64,000 nt of DNA from Limosilactobacillus coleohominis 101-4-CHN (lineage in GTDB: Bacteria > Bacillota > Bacilli > Lactobacillales > Lactobacillaceae). The DNA is taken from contig NZ_GG698802.1 in NCBI RefSeq assembly GCF_000161935.1, forward strand, positions 537,722 through 601,721. The letters are read 5' to 3'. Positions 18,426 to 28,474 of this stretch are shown in pieces. How positions within the stretch are numbered: position 1 is the stretch's first letter; the number at the start of each line of letters is the position of its first letter. The notes beneath the pieces are model-generated. The model saw nothing but the letters and a program-made list of their open reading frames with translations, did not search any database and was not told the origin of the DNA. A program made the position numbers and the translations under genes.

Positions 18426-19625
18426 TCACTTCTTCATTTTTTCCGTTCGCGACTGAACATATCGAGTTGATAAAATCGGTACTTCAATTAAGGCAATAAT
18501 CGCATTAATGATTAATTGTTCGAAACTCCGTTGAGTACCAAACGAAGCCAGGACCATTATCACCGCAACAATAATCATTACTTTGCGAATAACATCTTTA
18601 AAATCTCTGGTTTGTAATTCGGCACTCACCGGATAAACGTAAGTAAAAGCATTATTAGCATACTGATCATATAGCGGCATTAGCTGGACCGCAATCAAGT
18701 AAAGAGCAAGTACCATAATGGCACTATTTAACCATATTATCGGCACAAATGCCAAAATTATCGCCATCACCAATGTTAGGCGTAGGACAAGATCACTGAT
18801 CTCAGTATTACGCACCAAACCACGACCATATAAAAAATGCCACACAGAATCTTCACGTAACCACCGCATCAGTGGATTTAAATAAGGACGTTTTTTTATG
18901 TGTCCTTGTAAATTAGGAACATCCGTAAAAAGGTTGAAAAAACGGTACACCGTTGCCATCCGATTGCGCTCCACTAAAACTGCCCAGCGCCAGTCAATTT
19001 CTGACCAAAGCATGGCTAACCAAGCTGTAATTAGGCTACATATAATACTGAGTGCGAGGCCGAAAAGTGGATGAATGATCCAGGTACAAGTCCAAATCAA
19101 AAACGGTCCACCCCACTGAATGGAACGTAACCAATCAGCATTTCTAAACCGCAACGTAATTTGCAAAGTGGCCAGCTTCAGCCAGCTCCATTTAGTTAGT
19201 ATTGCTGTAATGATCACTTCACTAATTAACATAGTGGTCATTCGATCAGTCACCATGGCCAATGGTAAAACGGCCACCACCCCTGCCAGCGTAATCAACT
19301 CGGCAGGGATACAGCTATACCAAAAGGCTTGACGAAAATACTTTTTCATCTGAGATGACTGCGGTAATAAGAATACAGGATCGGCATTTTTAACTAGCGT
19401 CGCCAACCGTCCTAATTGTGTCACAATCACCATAATTAACACTAGTAGGAATCTAATCCATAAATTATGTGGCGGAATACTTGGCAGTAGTTGAGCATAA
19501 CCATACGCCAGAGCACCAAACAAGAAAAACAGTGCAATCACAAAATGATCATTAAATACTAATCGCCAGTATTTCAAAAGTAACAGGAAATGTTTTTGCC
19601 GGCGTTCATGAAATAGTCTATCCAT
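18426..19625 (-). CDS. ecsB: ABC transporter permease EcsB
   Basis: 399 residues from the ATG at 19623-19625 (MDRLFHERRQKH), eight bases inside ecsA; the in-frame GTG at 19634 sits within the AAGGGTGAG ribosome site. About eight or nine hydrophobic segments are visible. EcsAB is needed for intramembrane proteolysis by RasP and for secretion in Bacillus; the exported substrate is not known. Adjacent to ecsA and trmB. Confidence 0.9.
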   Translation of the reverse strand: MDRLFHERRQKHFLLLLKYWRLVFNDHFVIALFFLFGALAYGYAQLLPSIPPHNLWIRFLLVLIMVIVTQLGRLATLVKNADPVFLLPQSSQMKKYFRQAFWYSCIPAELITLAGVVAVLPLAMVTDRMTTMLISEVIITAILTKWSWLKLATLQITLRFRNADWLRSIQWGGPFLIWTCTWIIHPLFGLALSIICSLITAWLAMLWSEIDWRWAVLVERNRMATVYRFFNLFTDVPNLQGHIKKRPYLNPLMRWLREDSVWHFLYGRGLVRNTEISDLVLRLTLVMAIILAFVPIIWLNSAIMVLALYLIAVQLMPLYDQYANNAFTYVYPVSAELQTRDFKDVIRKVMIIVAVIMVLASFGTQRSFEQLIINAIIALIEVPILSTRYVQSRTEKMKK

Positions 19626-20355
19626 CCTGCTCACCCTTTGCCATATTTAAATAAATGTCATTCAGTGATGCCTGAGGGTCGTCAGTTGCCTGGCGCATTT
19701 CTGCCAGCGTTCCCCGGAATTTCACCCGACCATTGCTTAGTAGAACAAACCGGTCGCAGTATTTTTCGGCTGTGTCCAGTACATGGGTGGACATTAAGAC
19801 CGCCGCTCCGGCTTGTTTACGATCTTCAATTATATCGAGCAAATCCCGAACTGCTAGCGGATCTAACCCATAAAATGGCTCATCGACAATGAATAATTGG
19901 GCATTGGTAATGAAAGCACACACGATCATTACCTTTTGCTTCATTCCCTTAGAAAAATCAGCAGGAAACCAATCAAGTTTATTTTCAAGCCGAAACTTCT
20001 TTAATAAGCTAGTTGCTCGTTGCCAAGCTTCATCATGGTCTAACTGATAGGCTTTGATGGTTAGTGCAATGTGTTCGCGCAACGTTAACTCATCATATAG
20101 AATCGGGGTTTCTGGAACATAGGCAATTTGCTGCTTGTAGCCAATCGGATCCGTTGCAATATCGTGTTGGTTGAGCACAATCGAACCAGAAAAAGGATGC
20201 AATAAACCGATTAAGTGGTTAATGGTGGTTGATTTTCCAGCACCGTTTAAACCAATCAATCCAACCAGTTCTCCTGGATGAACCTCAAAACTAACTTGAT
20301 GCAAAACCGGAATTTGAGAATAACCACCTACCAAATTATGGACTTGTAATGTCAT
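19618..20355 (-). CDS. ecsA: ABC transporter ATP-binding protein EcsA
   Basis: 245 residues with Walker A GLNGAGKSTTIN near 36-47, a degenerate signature FSKGMKQKVMI near 132-142 in place of LSGGQ, Walker B LFIVDEPFYGLDP near 152-164 and the switch histidine in MSTHVLD. The FSKGMKQK form is typical of EcsA-type exporters. Divergent from hit, as in Bacillus (hit-ecsA-ecsB). Confidence 0.95.
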   Translation of the reverse strand: MTLQVHNLVGGYSQIPVLHQVSFEVHPGELVGLIGLNGAGKSTTINHLIGLLHPFSGSIVLNQHDIATDPIGYKQQIAYVPETPILYDELTLREHIALTIKAYQLDHDEAWQRATSLLKKFRLENKLDWFPADFSKGMKQKVMIVCAFITNAQLFIVDEPFYGLDPLAVRDLLDIIEDRKQAGAAVLMSTHVLDTAEKYCDRFVLLSNGRVKFRGTLAEMRQATDDPQASLNDIYLNMAKGEQDG

Positions 20356-20478
20356 GCGGTATTCCTTCTTTTTTCATTATTTATTCTTGATTATAGCATA
20401 CCGCAATTCACGACTTTTCCCAATTAAAAAGGAATGCGGTATACTAATACATATCAACTAAGAAATGAGGAACGTAAT

Positions 20479-20907
20479 ATGACTGACTGCATTTTTTGTA
20501 AAATTATCAATGGTGAAATTCCAAGCTACACGGTTTATGAAGATGACGTTGTCAAAGCCTTCTTGGATATTTCACAAGGTACTCCTGGTCACACCCTCGT
20601 GGTGCCTAAAAAGCATGTCCAAGATATTTTCGCTTATGATGAGAAGTTAGCTGGCGAAGTTTTTGCGCGGTTACCTAAAATTGCACGCGCAATTAAGCAG
20701 TCTAACCCTGACATTGTCGGAATGAATATTTTAAATAACAATGGTGCGGTTGCTTACCAATCAGTCTTCCACTCTCATATTCATTTAATTCCCCGTTATT
20801 CTACTCAAGATACGTTTAGCATTAACTTCACTGATAACTCTGATCAATATACCGATGCTAAATATCAAGCAATTCAAAAAGCAATTGTTGATCAAATGGA
20901 GAAATAA
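20479..20907 (+). CDS. hit: HIT-family nucleotide-binding protein
   Basis: 142 residues from the ATG at 20479 after GAGGAACG; the frame is open to 20434 but the family begins MTDCIFCKIINGEIP. The histidine triad is HSHIHLIPRY near residues 96-105. The N-terminal CIFC with a downstream His suggests the zinc-binding HIT subgroup. Family members hydrolyse nucleoside phosphoramidates or dinucleotides; the natural substrate is not known. Divergent from ecsA. Confidence 0.95.
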   Translation: MTDCIFCKIINGEIPSYTVYEDDVVKAFLDISQGTPGHTLVVPKKHVQDIFAYDEKLAGEVFARLPKIARAIKQSNPDIVGMNILNNNGAVAYQSVFHSHIHLIPRYSTQDTFSINFTDNSDQYTDAKYQAIQKAIVDQMEK

Positions 20908-20908
20908 T

Positions 20909-21115
20909 ATGAAAAAATTGTCGATGGAATGGCAAGCCCTCAAAAAGGTCGTCCGTAATTATCATCAACTCCAACGAAATGTGGCTAAGTTACCATCGCG
21001 TTTTGCTAAAGCAACTAAAACCATTCATGAATTACAGCGAGCTACACAACGATACCAATTTAAAATTCAACCATCAATTAAGAAGATAGAGCAGATTTTA
21101 GCCAAAAGTGAGTAA
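20909..21115 (+). CDS. small basic helical protein downstream of hit
   Basis: 68 residues from the ATG at 20909, one base after the hit stop and behind GGAGAAATAAT, so it is cotranslated with hit. It is lysine-rich and predicted to be one long helix or coiled coil (MKKLSMEWQALKKVV, then FAKATKTIHELQRATQRY). No domain recognised. The tight coupling argues that it is real. A strong terminator follows. Confidence 0.8.
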   Translation: MKKLSMEWQALKKVVRNYHQLQRNVAKLPSRFAKATKTIHELQRATQRYQFKIQPSIKKIEQILAKSE

Positions 21116-21116
21116 T

Positions 21117-21170
21117 AAAAAGGCGTGATTATCATGTTACTGCATCAGCAGCCTGATAATCACGCCTTTA
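21117..21170. terminator. bidirectional terminator between hit unit and prsA
   Basis: Long stem AAAGGCGTGATTATCA/TGATAATCACGCCTTT flanked by A- and T-rich ends; convergent genes on both sides. Confidence 0.92.
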
Positions 21171-21181
21171 ATTTTTATGAA

Positions 21182-22150
21182 TTAATTGGAACTGCTGCTT
21201 GAACTTGTTGAACTAGAGTTGGCAGTTGAAGAGCTACTTCCAGAAGCAGCACCAGTATTAGCACTTGGGTTTAAGTATTGTGAAAGGATGTTTTGCAGAT
21301 CCTTATCCTTAATTGAAACGTTCCCCTTCTTTAGGACCTTCGAAATAACCTTTTCCATAAATGATTGGTTATTCATATTTTGTTGAACAATTTTGGTCTT
21401 CAAATCGGCAATGTGGGCACTCTTAGCACCCTTAGCTGGATGCTTAACCATGTAAATAACTTGGTAACCATTGTCGGTCTTCACAGGTTCCTTCGTATAT
21501 TCACCAGTCTTTAATGCAAAGGCAGCCTTCTTATATGCAGAATCAACGGAAGTGCTTGTATTATCAAACGCTGGGACAATTCCACCCGTACTCTTATTGG
21601 AAGTATCAGTTGACTTGGACTTTGCCAACTTCTTAAACTTCTTGTACTTGTTACCACTCGTACTATCTAACTGACTAATAATATCCTTAGCATCATCCTC
21701 TGAACCAACCAGAATTTCAGCGGTTTCAACCTTTGGTTCATACTTCTTCCATTGCTTATTAATCGCCTTGTTAGAGAAAGTGGAGTAGTGACGAACCGCT
21801 GCTTCAAGAAGCAAACGGGACTTAATTTGGTCTTTAAAAGTCTTTTCAGTTAGGTTTTGTTGTTGCAAAACTGCACTAAATGATGACCCATATTGTGACT
21901 TATAAGAATTATATTCCTTATTAACGTCAGCCTTGGAAACTTCCTTACCGTATTGTTTTTGTAAGACCTTATCCAAAATCATTTGCTGCAAGACAGCCTT
22001 CCCTTGGGAAGTATTTTTCATACTACTATAGTATTCGTCTTGGGTGATCTTACCACCACTGGTCGTTGCAACTGCTTTATTACCACAAGCAGCTAATGGC
22101 ATCATTACAGCGACACCAGCCAAAATTGCTAATAATTTTTTTGATTTCAA
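21182..22150 (-). CDS. prsA: peptidyl-prolyl isomerase / foldase lipoprotein PrsA
   Basis: 322 residues. Signal peptide with lipobox LAAC (Cys 22) marks a lipoprotein on the outer face of the membrane. The parvulin domain spans about 135-235 (TAEILVGSEDDAKDIISQL, then FALKTGEYTKEPVKTDNGYQVI in part), with an N-terminal SurA-like part and a serine-rich tail (about 298-322) of low complexity. PrsA folds secreted proteins. The serine tail is longer than in Bacillus PrsA. Confidence 0.95.
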   Translation of the reverse strand: MKSKKLLAILAGVAVMMPLAACGNKAVATTSGGKITQDEYYSSMKNTSQGKAVLQQMILDKVLQKQYGKEVSKADVNKEYNSYKSQYGSSFSAVLQQQNLTEKTFKDQIKSRLLLEAAVRHYSTFSNKAINKQWKKYEPKVETAEILVGSEDDAKDIISQLDSTSGNKYKKFKKLAKSKSTDTSNKSTGGIVPAFDNTSTSVDSAYKKAAFALKTGEYTKEPVKTDNGYQVIYMVKHPAKGAKSAHIADLKTKIVQQNMNNQSFMEKVISKVLKKGNVSIKDKDLQNILSQYLNPSANTGAASGSSSSTANSSSTSSSSSSN

Positions 22151-22246
22151 ATCAATTTCACATCCCTTAAATAGTTAATCACCAATCTAATATAACATAA
22201 TCTGGAATAGTTTTACGTCTGAAGACAATTGTTTATGAAAATTTCA

Positions 22247-23203
22247 TTATTTTTTCTTATTTTCATCAGGTTGGTAAAAAGATCGATTATCAAGCGCAAA
22301 AAGGCGGTCAGTAAATTCGCCAGGGGAAACCTTGGATAAAGCTGATTGCATCATCATAATGGAGGCATCCAATTCATCTAAATGATGAAGAACTTCTGCT
22401 TCTAATAATTCTGGCCGGACTGGGGAACCGTATTCCAGCAATCCATGGTGAGATAAGACCATGTGACGCAATAACACCACCGTTTCACTTTCATAATCAA
22501 TTCCCAATTCTTGACAAGCGGCACAGATTTCACCGTCAATCAACGAAATATGCCCCAGTAGTTTCCCCGGAATGGTGTACTGGGTACCAACCGCTCCCGA
22601 AAGTTCCACTGTTTTCCCCAAGTCATGAAGTAACGCTCCGGCGTACAATAGCGATTCATTAATCCCCGGATATTGTTGAATGACACTCTGGGATAAACGC
22701 AAAATCGACAGGGTATGGTATGAAAGGCCCCCGACAAAAGCATGGTGGTTGGTTTTGGCTGCCGGCGATTGAAAAAAGGTTTCGCCATGCTTAGCTAATA
22801 AGTGGTTGACGATTTGTCGCCAAGTTGGCTCTTTAATTGCCATTACAAATGGTCGTAAGGCGCCTTTTATTTGGTCTTCCGTCTCTGGTGCTCGTTCAAC
22901 ATATAATTCTGGTTGATGCGGTTCATCTACAGTTGCTAACCGCACTGCTGTAATACTGACTTGAGGACGTCCTTGATAGCTAGTACGTTGCCCCTCAACC
23001 TGTACAACTACCCCAGATTGAAAATCTTGAATTTGCTGATCCGTTACGTCCCATAAATTACCGGCAATTTCTCCAGATTGATCACCAAAAGTAAGTGCCA
23101 GATAATTAGCTCCTTTTTGGGTTGTGCGCACTTGAGCATCCTTCACGAGTGCAAAGATCTTGAAATGATCACCGTCTTGAAAATCGTTAATTTGTTTTGC
23201 CAC
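22247..23203 (-). CDS. yhaM: 3'-5' exoribonuclease YhaM
   Basis: 318 residues. N-terminal OB fold (about 15-90, FALVKDAQVRTTQKGANYLA) then an HD domain with HHAFVGGLSYHT near 158-169 and LLHDLGKTVELSG near 191-203. YhaM degrades RNA and single-stranded DNA from the 3' end. It lies near prsA, as in Bacillus, and downstream of the YheA-type gene. Confidence 0.95.
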   Translation of the reverse strand: MAKQINDFQDGDHFKIFALVKDAQVRTTQKGANYLALTFGDQSGEIAGNLWDVTDQQIQDFQSGVVVQVEGQRTSYQGRPQVSITAVRLATVDEPHQPELYVERAPETEDQIKGALRPFVMAIKEPTWRQIVNHLLAKHGETFFQSPAAKTNHHAFVGGLSYHTLSILRLSQSVIQQYPGINESLLYAGALLHDLGKTVELSGAVGTQYTIPGKLLGHISLIDGEICAACQELGIDYESETVVLLRHMVLSHHGLLEYGSPVRPELLEAEVLHHLDELDASIMMMQSALSKVSPGEFTDRLFALDNRSFYQPDENKKK

Positions 23204-23228
23204 ACCGATTACCCCTCTGATAGTAAAA

Positions 23229-23253
23229 GACGGCCACCTAAAGAGTGCCCGTC
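23229..23253 (-). terminator. terminator of the YheA/YlbF-type gene
   Basis: On the minus strand GACGGGCAC/GGTGGCCGTC is followed by TTTTAC; 10 to 35 bases past the stop. Confidence 0.6.
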
Positions 23254-23263
23254 CGCTTAGAAT

Positions 23264-23614
23264 TTAGTCCATTGCCTTTTTGTATAATTCTTGAATTGGT
23301 GCGGTAATGGTTTGGTTCAATTGTTGCATCATCGCATCCATTTGTCGTTCCTTTTCCATTAACTTCTTCACAACATCCTTCTTGCTAACTTCGCTAGCCA
23401 AATTTTGGACATTCTTAATTTCATCTTCGGTTAGCTTTTGTCCTTGCATTTGCTTTTGTTGGGCAGCTGCTTGCGCCTTTTGGAAGTTCTTAAAAAGCTC
23501 AAAGGCATCCTTATCTGCCATCATTTCATTAAAAGCAGCTTCAAGCGCCGTGTATTCCTGCGTTTCACGCATTTGTTTTGCTAAATCATTGGCGGTGTCA
23601 TAAATATTTACCAT
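23264..23614 (-). CDS. YlbF/YmcA superfamily protein, YheA-like
   Basis: 116 residues, all helical and charged, matching the UPF0342/YheA group (NIYDTANDLAKQMRETQEY, with a Q-rich middle near 50-70). Relatives YlbF, YmcA and YaaT form a complex that acts on RNase Y; no function is shown for YheA. It sits between the PBP1A gene and yhaM. Confidence 0.85.
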   Translation of the reverse strand: MVNIYDTANDLAKQMRETQEYTALEAAFNEMMADKDAFELFKNFQKAQAAAQQKQMQGQKLTEDEIKNVQNLASEVSKKDVVKKLMEKERQMDAMMQQLNQTITAPIQELYKKAMD

Positions 23615-23670
23615 GATAGAGTCCTCCTAAAATTTCATCTTTTTTATTGTATCATGCTTTCAGTAATTGT

Positions 23671-25764
23671 CTAAAACATCGAACGAATTCCATTCCAAAA
23701 TTGACTCGCCCGATCACCAAGCTCACTTGCTCCCCGCTTAAATTCATCAGCAAGTTGACCAGTCCAGTTACTTTCTGATTTAGTCCCTGCTTGAGCGCGT
23801 TCTTGAGCATCTTTAACCGTAAACTGGGTGCCCTTCGTATTTGGCAACAAGCTGCCCATTTCAGTCTTAAATAGCGAATTAATATCTGTGCTTTCAACGC
23901 TAGAAAGGTACTGATTCTTCTTAGCGTTATCATATCCTTCCCAAGTGGCCACCACGACGTCAGGAGTATAACCAATTATCCACTGGTCACGATCGTTATT
24001 ATCGTCCTTACCAGTGTCGGTGGTGCCGGTTTTCCCTGCTAAGGTATAGCCACTTGGGCGCGCTGTTTTCCCAGTACCGTGCTTGTAAACACCAATTAAC
24101 ATGCTCGTCATTTGGTTAGCAATTTTTTGTGATATAATCCGTTTTGTTTTCAATCGGCGGTCACGCTTAATGACCTTTCCTGATGAATCTTCAATCTTCG
24201 TAATAAAATGGGTAGTCGGTAATTGACCGCCTGAAGCAAAGACTGCATATGCCCGTGCCATTTGAGCTGGTGAAACCCCTTTAGTCATCCCACCAAGGGC
24301 CAGTGCTAAGTTACGATCACCTTTTGTAACCGGAATGCCAAATTGTTGGGCCATTCGATAACCGGTATTAACCCCGATTTTATTTAGTAGCCAAACTGCT
24401 GGTGCATTCAAGCTTTCGTAAACCGCTTTGTACATTGGGACACTCCCGCTGTATTGGTGATTATAATTCTGTGGTGTGTAATGATTACTGCCATACGATT
24501 GTTTTTTGTCTGCCAAGCTGGAATCATAAAAATAACCATGTTCCAGCGCTGGGGTGTAAACTGCAATGGGCTTCATCGTTGATCCAGGTTGGCGAGTCAT
24601 CTGGGTTGCCCGATTATAGCCCCGGAAAACATGCTTGCCCCGACCACCAACGATGGCCATGACACCACCGGTTTTCGGATTCATCGCAATTGAAGCAGAT
24701 TGTACGGTTGCACCATTGCTGGCTGGAAAGTTATCGTCATCATCATAGACATTCTGCATTGCTCGCTGCTGACCTTGATCTAAGGTCGTGTAAATTTTAT
24801 AACCATTATTCATAACCTCTTTTTCGGACAGGTGGTAACGACTAATGGCTTCACTGATAACAGCATCAAAATAGTATGGATACTTATACGTATCCTCGTA
24901 ATGGTAACCGTTACTAATCGTTAATGGTGTCTGCTTATATGAATTAGCAGCTGACTGGCTCAATTTTTTATTTTCAACCATCAATTGTAAGACAACATTG
25001 CGTCGTTGCTTAGCTGCTTGTGGATGATCCACTGGATCATAAATTCCTGGAGAGGTTAGCATTCCTGCCAAAGTGGCAGCTTGTGGCACCGTTAGTTCAC
25101 TCGCGTTGCGATTAAAATAACGCTTTGCTGCATCTTGAACTCCCCACACTCCATGACCAAAGTAGGCATTGTTTAAATACATGGTCAAAATTTCTTTTTT
25201 TGAATATTTATTTTCCACTTCAATGGCAATAAATATTTCCTTAGCTTTCCGCGAAAAAGTTTGCTGCTGAGTTAAAAATGCATTCTTGACTAACTGCTGG
25301 GTTAACGTACTCCCCCCACCAGAAATGTAATCACGATGAAGCAGCTTGTTTTTTAAAAGCAAGAATCCGGCACGACCAAGTCCACGGAACGAAAACCCAT
25401 GCTCATGATAAAATCCCCGATCTTCGGTTGAAAGGACCGCATCGGGTACATTTTGGGAAATTCGATCTAATTTAACATACGTCCCCTTTTGGGAATAAAG
25501 GCTACCAGCTTGTTGATTATGGCGATCATAAATAATCGTATTCCGCTCAAGACGTGAAGCGAGTTTACCAACACCAGCCGTTTTAGCGACAATCGTGAGA
25601 TAAATACTCATAAATAAAAAAAGGGTCAGACAAATGACAATTAGCCATCTCGTTAATTGATAACGATGCCAAAACCTTTTTAGCCACGCGAGAAACTTCT
25701 GCCAATGTTCTTTAACCCATCCTTGGATTCGCTGACGTAAATTGTCTAGTTTGAACGACTTCAT
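23671..25764 (-). CDS. pbp1A: bifunctional penicillin-binding protein 1A
   Basis: 697 residues. Cytoplasmic tail, one membrane span (about 36-60), a GT51 glycosyltransferase domain with STEDRGFYHEHGF near 110-122 and GGSTLTQQLVKN near 151-162, and a transpeptidase domain with the SxxK serine in PGSTMKPI, SLNAP as the SxN motif and AGKTGTTD as the KTG box near 575. It polymerises and cross-links peptidoglycan outside the membrane. The C-terminus is short with no PASTA repeats. Confidence 0.95.
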   Translation of the reverse strand: MKSFKLDNLRQRIQGWVKEHWQKFLAWLKRFWHRYQLTRWLIVICLTLFLFMSIYLTIVAKTAGVGKLASRLERNTIIYDRHNQQAGSLYSQKGTYVKLDRISQNVPDAVLSTEDRGFYHEHGFSFRGLGRAGFLLLKNKLLHRDYISGGGSTLTQQLVKNAFLTQQQTFSRKAKEIFIAIEVENKYSKKEILTMYLNNAYFGHGVWGVQDAAKRYFNRNASELTVPQAATLAGMLTSPGIYDPVDHPQAAKQRRNVVLQLMVENKKLSQSAANSYKQTPLTISNGYHYEDTYKYPYYFDAVISEAISRYHLSEKEVMNNGYKIYTTLDQGQQRAMQNVYDDDDNFPASNGATVQSASIAMNPKTGGVMAIVGGRGKHVFRGYNRATQMTRQPGSTMKPIAVYTPALEHGYFYDSSLADKKQSYGSNHYTPQNYNHQYSGSVPMYKAVYESLNAPAVWLLNKIGVNTGYRMAQQFGIPVTKGDRNLALALGGMTKGVSPAQMARAYAVFASGGQLPTTHFITKIEDSSGKVIKRDRRLKTKRIISQKIANQMTSMLIGVYKHGTGKTARPSGYTLAGKTGTTDTGKDDNNDRDQWIIGYTPDVVVATWEGYDNAKKNQYLSSVESTDINSLFKTEMGSLLPNTKGTQFTVKDAQERAQAGTKSESNWTGQLADEFKRGASELGDRASQFWNGIRSMF

Positions 25765-25863
25765 TTAATCCTCCATTATTTACCAATCCAAATAATTCTA
25801 TCACAAAGCAACATTTTCCAGCATTTTTTCGCAGACCTTTAGTAAAACTTATTCAAAAGAAAG

Positions 25864-25898
25864 CGGGACAAAGCTTTGATGGCTTCGTCCCGTTTTTT
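25864..25898. terminator. terminator of argS, bidirectional in shape
   Basis: Stem CGGGACGAAGC/GCTTTGTCCCG on the minus strand, then CTTTCTTTT; six T also follow on the plus strand. Confidence 0.85.
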
Positions 25899-25929
25899 GG
25901 CAGACCCGTGTTAATTTTAACTAAACTTA

Positions 25930-27621
25930 TTACATTTCATCTGGTGCCTTAACCCCAAGTAAAGCTAAGGATGACTTCAGAACTTCACTAACTGCCTTGA
26001 CCAAAGCAAGACGAGCCATCTTTTCATCATCGTCAACCAAGATTCGGGTGTGAGCGTAATATTGGTTAAAGTCCTTTGCTAATGCGAGAGCATACTTTCC
26101 AACTAATGATGGATCATATTCGTTAGCTGCACGTTCAATAACCTCACCATACTGACCTAGCCGGGTCAAAATTCCCCAAGCTTCATCACCAGATAACGCT
26201 AAAGATTCAGCTTGAGCAAAGTCAGGTGTCCCCGCCTTGCGTAAAATACTTTCTGCCCGTGCATGAGCATATTGAACATACGGACCCGTTTCCCCTTCGA
26301 ACTTAACAACATCTGCTAATTTGAAGTCAATGGAGTTTGTCCGTTCATTCTTTAAATCATGGAAAATAACGGCGCCTACCCCAACTTGACGGGCCACTTC
26401 ATCCGCATTTTGTAGTTCAGGATTCTTTTCCGCGATTTGCTGACGAGCCAATTTAATGGAATCATTCAAAACATCTTCTAGTTGAACAATATTCCCTTTC
26501 CGCGTGGACATTTTTTTACCATTCAGGCTCATCAATCCAAATGGAATATAGTGAATTTGTTTGGACCAGGTAAAGCCCATTTCACTAAATACCGCTTTTA
26601 ATTGATCAAAGTGGTTACGTTGCTCTGCACCTACAACATACAGAGCTTGTGCAAAGCCATACATTCGTTTTCTAAATAAGGCGGCAGATAAGTCACGAGT
26701 AATGTAAAGTGATGAACCATCTGATTTCTTAATTAGGGCCGGATTTAGATTGTATTTTTCTAGATCAACAATCTGAGCCCCCTTACTTTCTTGAAGTAAA
26801 TGCTTATCCTGCAATAGTTGATCAATTTCTGCCATTTTATCATTGTAGAACGCCTCACCATTATAGGAGTCAAAATCAATGTCTAGTAACCGGTAAATCT
26901 TCATAAATCGTTTTAAAGATTCCGCCCGGAACCATTTCCAAAGACGGTAGGCTTCTGGATCACCGTTTTCAAGATTTTTAAACCACTCCCGACCTAAATC
27001 ATTATATTCAGGATGCGTATCTGCTTCGGTATTAATTTTAACGTAATATTTTTGCAGAGTATTGATTGGATCTTGTTGGACCTCTTCTTCATTTCCCCAC
27101 ATCTCATAAGCAGCCATTAATTTACCAAACTGGGTTCCCCAATCTCCAAGGTGGTTAATCCGAATTGGATTATAGCCCACTTTAGCTAAAATATTAGCAA
27201 TCGCATTACCAATTACCGTCGAGCGCAGGTGCCCCATCCCCATTGGCTTAGCAATATTAGGAGAAGACAGGTCAATCGCAACGTTAGCCAAGTGACCAAG
27301 GTCTTGTGAACCATAATTTTCTGGATCAGCCAAAATGGTTTTGAGAATGTTTTCACCAACCACCTGCTTGTCTAAAAAGAAATTAATGTACGGTCCCGCA
27401 ACCACAACTTTTTCAAATCCAGTCTGATCAATTTTAGCCAAGAGCTCTTGGGCAATTATCTGTGGTGCTTTATGAAGTGTTTTGGCTAAAAAGAAAGTTG
27501 GAAAGGCGTAATCACCATTGTTAGAATCCTTAGGCCGTTCAATCTTATCGGCAATTTCGTTCATTGATAAGTCAGTTAATGCTGGTTGTAATGCTTTAAT
27601 TACTTGCTCTCGTTCGTTCAT
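25930..27621 (-). CDS. argS: arginyl-tRNA synthetase
   Basis: 563 residues from the ATG at 27619-27621, preceded by AAAGGAG; the longer open frame runs into the T-box leader. N-terminal Add-1 domain, class I signature as [17 protein letters not shown] near 120-136 (HIGH replaced by GMGH), KMSTRKGN near 363-370 in the KMSKS position, and an ALPHA-helical anticodon domain at the C-terminus. It charges tRNA-Arg. Confidence 0.97.
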   Translation of the reverse strand: MNEREQVIKALQPALTDLSMNEIADKIERPKDSNNGDYAFPTFFLAKTLHKAPQIIAQELLAKIDQTGFEKVVVAGPYINFFLDKQVVGENILKTILADPENYGSQDLGHLANVAIDLSSPNIAKPMGMGHLRSTVIGNAIANILAKVGYNPIRINHLGDWGTQFGKLMAAYEMWGNEEEVQQDPINTLQKYYVKINTEADTHPEYNDLGREWFKNLENGDPEAYRLWKWFRAESLKRFMKIYRLLDIDFDSYNGEAFYNDKMAEIDQLLQDKHLLQESKGAQIVDLEKYNLNPALIKKSDGSSLYITRDLSAALFRKRMYGFAQALYVVGAEQRNHFDQLKAVFSEMGFTWSKQIHYIPFGLMSLNGKKMSTRKGNIVQLEDVLNDSIKLARQQIAEKNPELQNADEVARQVGVGAVIFHDLKNERTNSIDFKLADVVKFEGETGPYVQYAHARAESILRKAGTPDFAQAESLALSGDEAWGILTRLGQYGEVIERAANEYDPSLVGKYALALAKDFNQYYAHTRILVDDDEKMARLALVKAVSEVLKSSLALLGVKAPDEM

Positions 27622-27639
27622 CTGTATTCTCCTTTCAAT

Positions 27640-27860
27640 AAAAAAAGTCTCTAATAAGCTTACAAAGCTTACTAGAGACGAGATTACCCGCGGTACCACT
27701 CTAATTGAAATGTAATTCCACTCATTCAAATTATTATAATGCTGACTTTTGCACGCTTCAAAGGGATCGCTGCCCAGCTTTCACCATCCTGAACTCGCTT
27801 GCTATTGACTGCCCTTTTACTTCTCAAAAGTCATTACCACGGTAATTAAAAAAGCATCAT
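27640..27860 (-). promoter_or_regulatory. T-box leader of argS
   Basis: On the minus strand the conserved antiterminator core AGAGTGGTACCGCGGG (about 27684-27699) precedes a terminator hairpin GTCTCTAGTAAGC/GCTTATTAGAGAC plus seven T (27642-27679). Upstream, stem I is seen as TGACTTTTG/CAAAAGTCA with an AGTA loop and a GGTGAAAG distal loop. The specifier loop reads GAAGCGTG; CGT (27753-27755) is the likely arginine specifier. Uncharged tRNA-Arg should raise readthrough. Confidence 0.93.
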
Positions 27861-27883
27861 CTTGACGACGGTGCCCTGTGGTA

Positions 27884-27954
27884 AGCGGGTAACGAGAATC
27901 GAACTCGCGACTCAACCTTGGGAAGGTTGTGTTTTACCACTGAACTATACCCGC
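27884..27954 (-). tRNA. tRNA-Gly(CCC)
   Basis: Acceptor GCGGGTA/TACCCGC, anticodon arm CAACC-TTCCCAA-GGTTG with anticodon CCC at loop positions 3-5, T arm GCGAG-TTCGATT-CTCGT. CCA is not encoded. It reads GGG. Confidence 0.93.
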
Positions 27955-28002
27955 ATAATCAAATCGGTAAAAAAGTACCTATTTGATAATAACACATTTT
28001 TA

Positions 28003-28341
28003 CTACTTGTCAGTATCTTTTTTGGCTTTTTTTGTTGTTTTCCGTTTCCGGGTTGTCTTATTGGCCTTTGCTGCTTTTTCAGCAGCTTCTTTTTCTTCTT
28101 TAGCTGCTTCTTCACGGTCTTCATCAGTCCGCGGAACAGCTTTCAGAATTGTAGCAGACGTCTTACGAACAACGGCCCGCTTATTTAATTCATTAATGCT
28201 TGTCTTATCCTCGGGGTCAAAATCCTCGATGGACATCATAATTGAATTATCATAAACTTTCTCAACGGTTCCAGTAAAGTCATGTTCCAACTGGCCAAAC
28301 TTCTCAGCCTTAACAACATCGCCAACCTTAAAGTATGTCAT
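28003..28341 (-). CDS. DUF2187 family protein with lysine-rich tail
   Basis: 112 residues. The N-terminal 60 residues match the DUF2187 beta-barrel-like domain (YFKVGDVVKAEKFGQLEHDFTG then NSIMMSIEDFDPED). Residues 75-112 are charged and lysine/alanine-rich, ending in TTRKRKTTKKAKKDTDK, which suggests nucleic acid contact or disorder. Function unknown; common in lactobacilli as a single gene. Confidence 0.8.
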   Translation of the reverse strand: MTYFKVGDVVKAEKFGQLEHDFTGTVEKVYDNSIMMSIEDFDPEDKTSINELNKRAVVRKTSATILKAVPRTDEDREEAAKEEKEAAEKAAKANKTTRKRKTTKKAKKDTDK

Positions 28342-28474
28342 TCAATCCACCCCATCAGTTATAAAATCAGTAATGATGACTATTTTACTCATTTTCAGGC
28401 CATTTTTCAAGTCGTCTGCTTTCTCAGTAAAATAATGATAAAATGTTGCTAAACAATTATAAAGGAAATTACCT

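Noticed and set aside
23307..23603. 98-codon plus-strand frame antisense to the YheA-type gene
   Set aside because: Mirror of a helical, lysine- and glutamine-rich gene; the cysteine/serine/phenylalanine-rich product is an antisense artefact.
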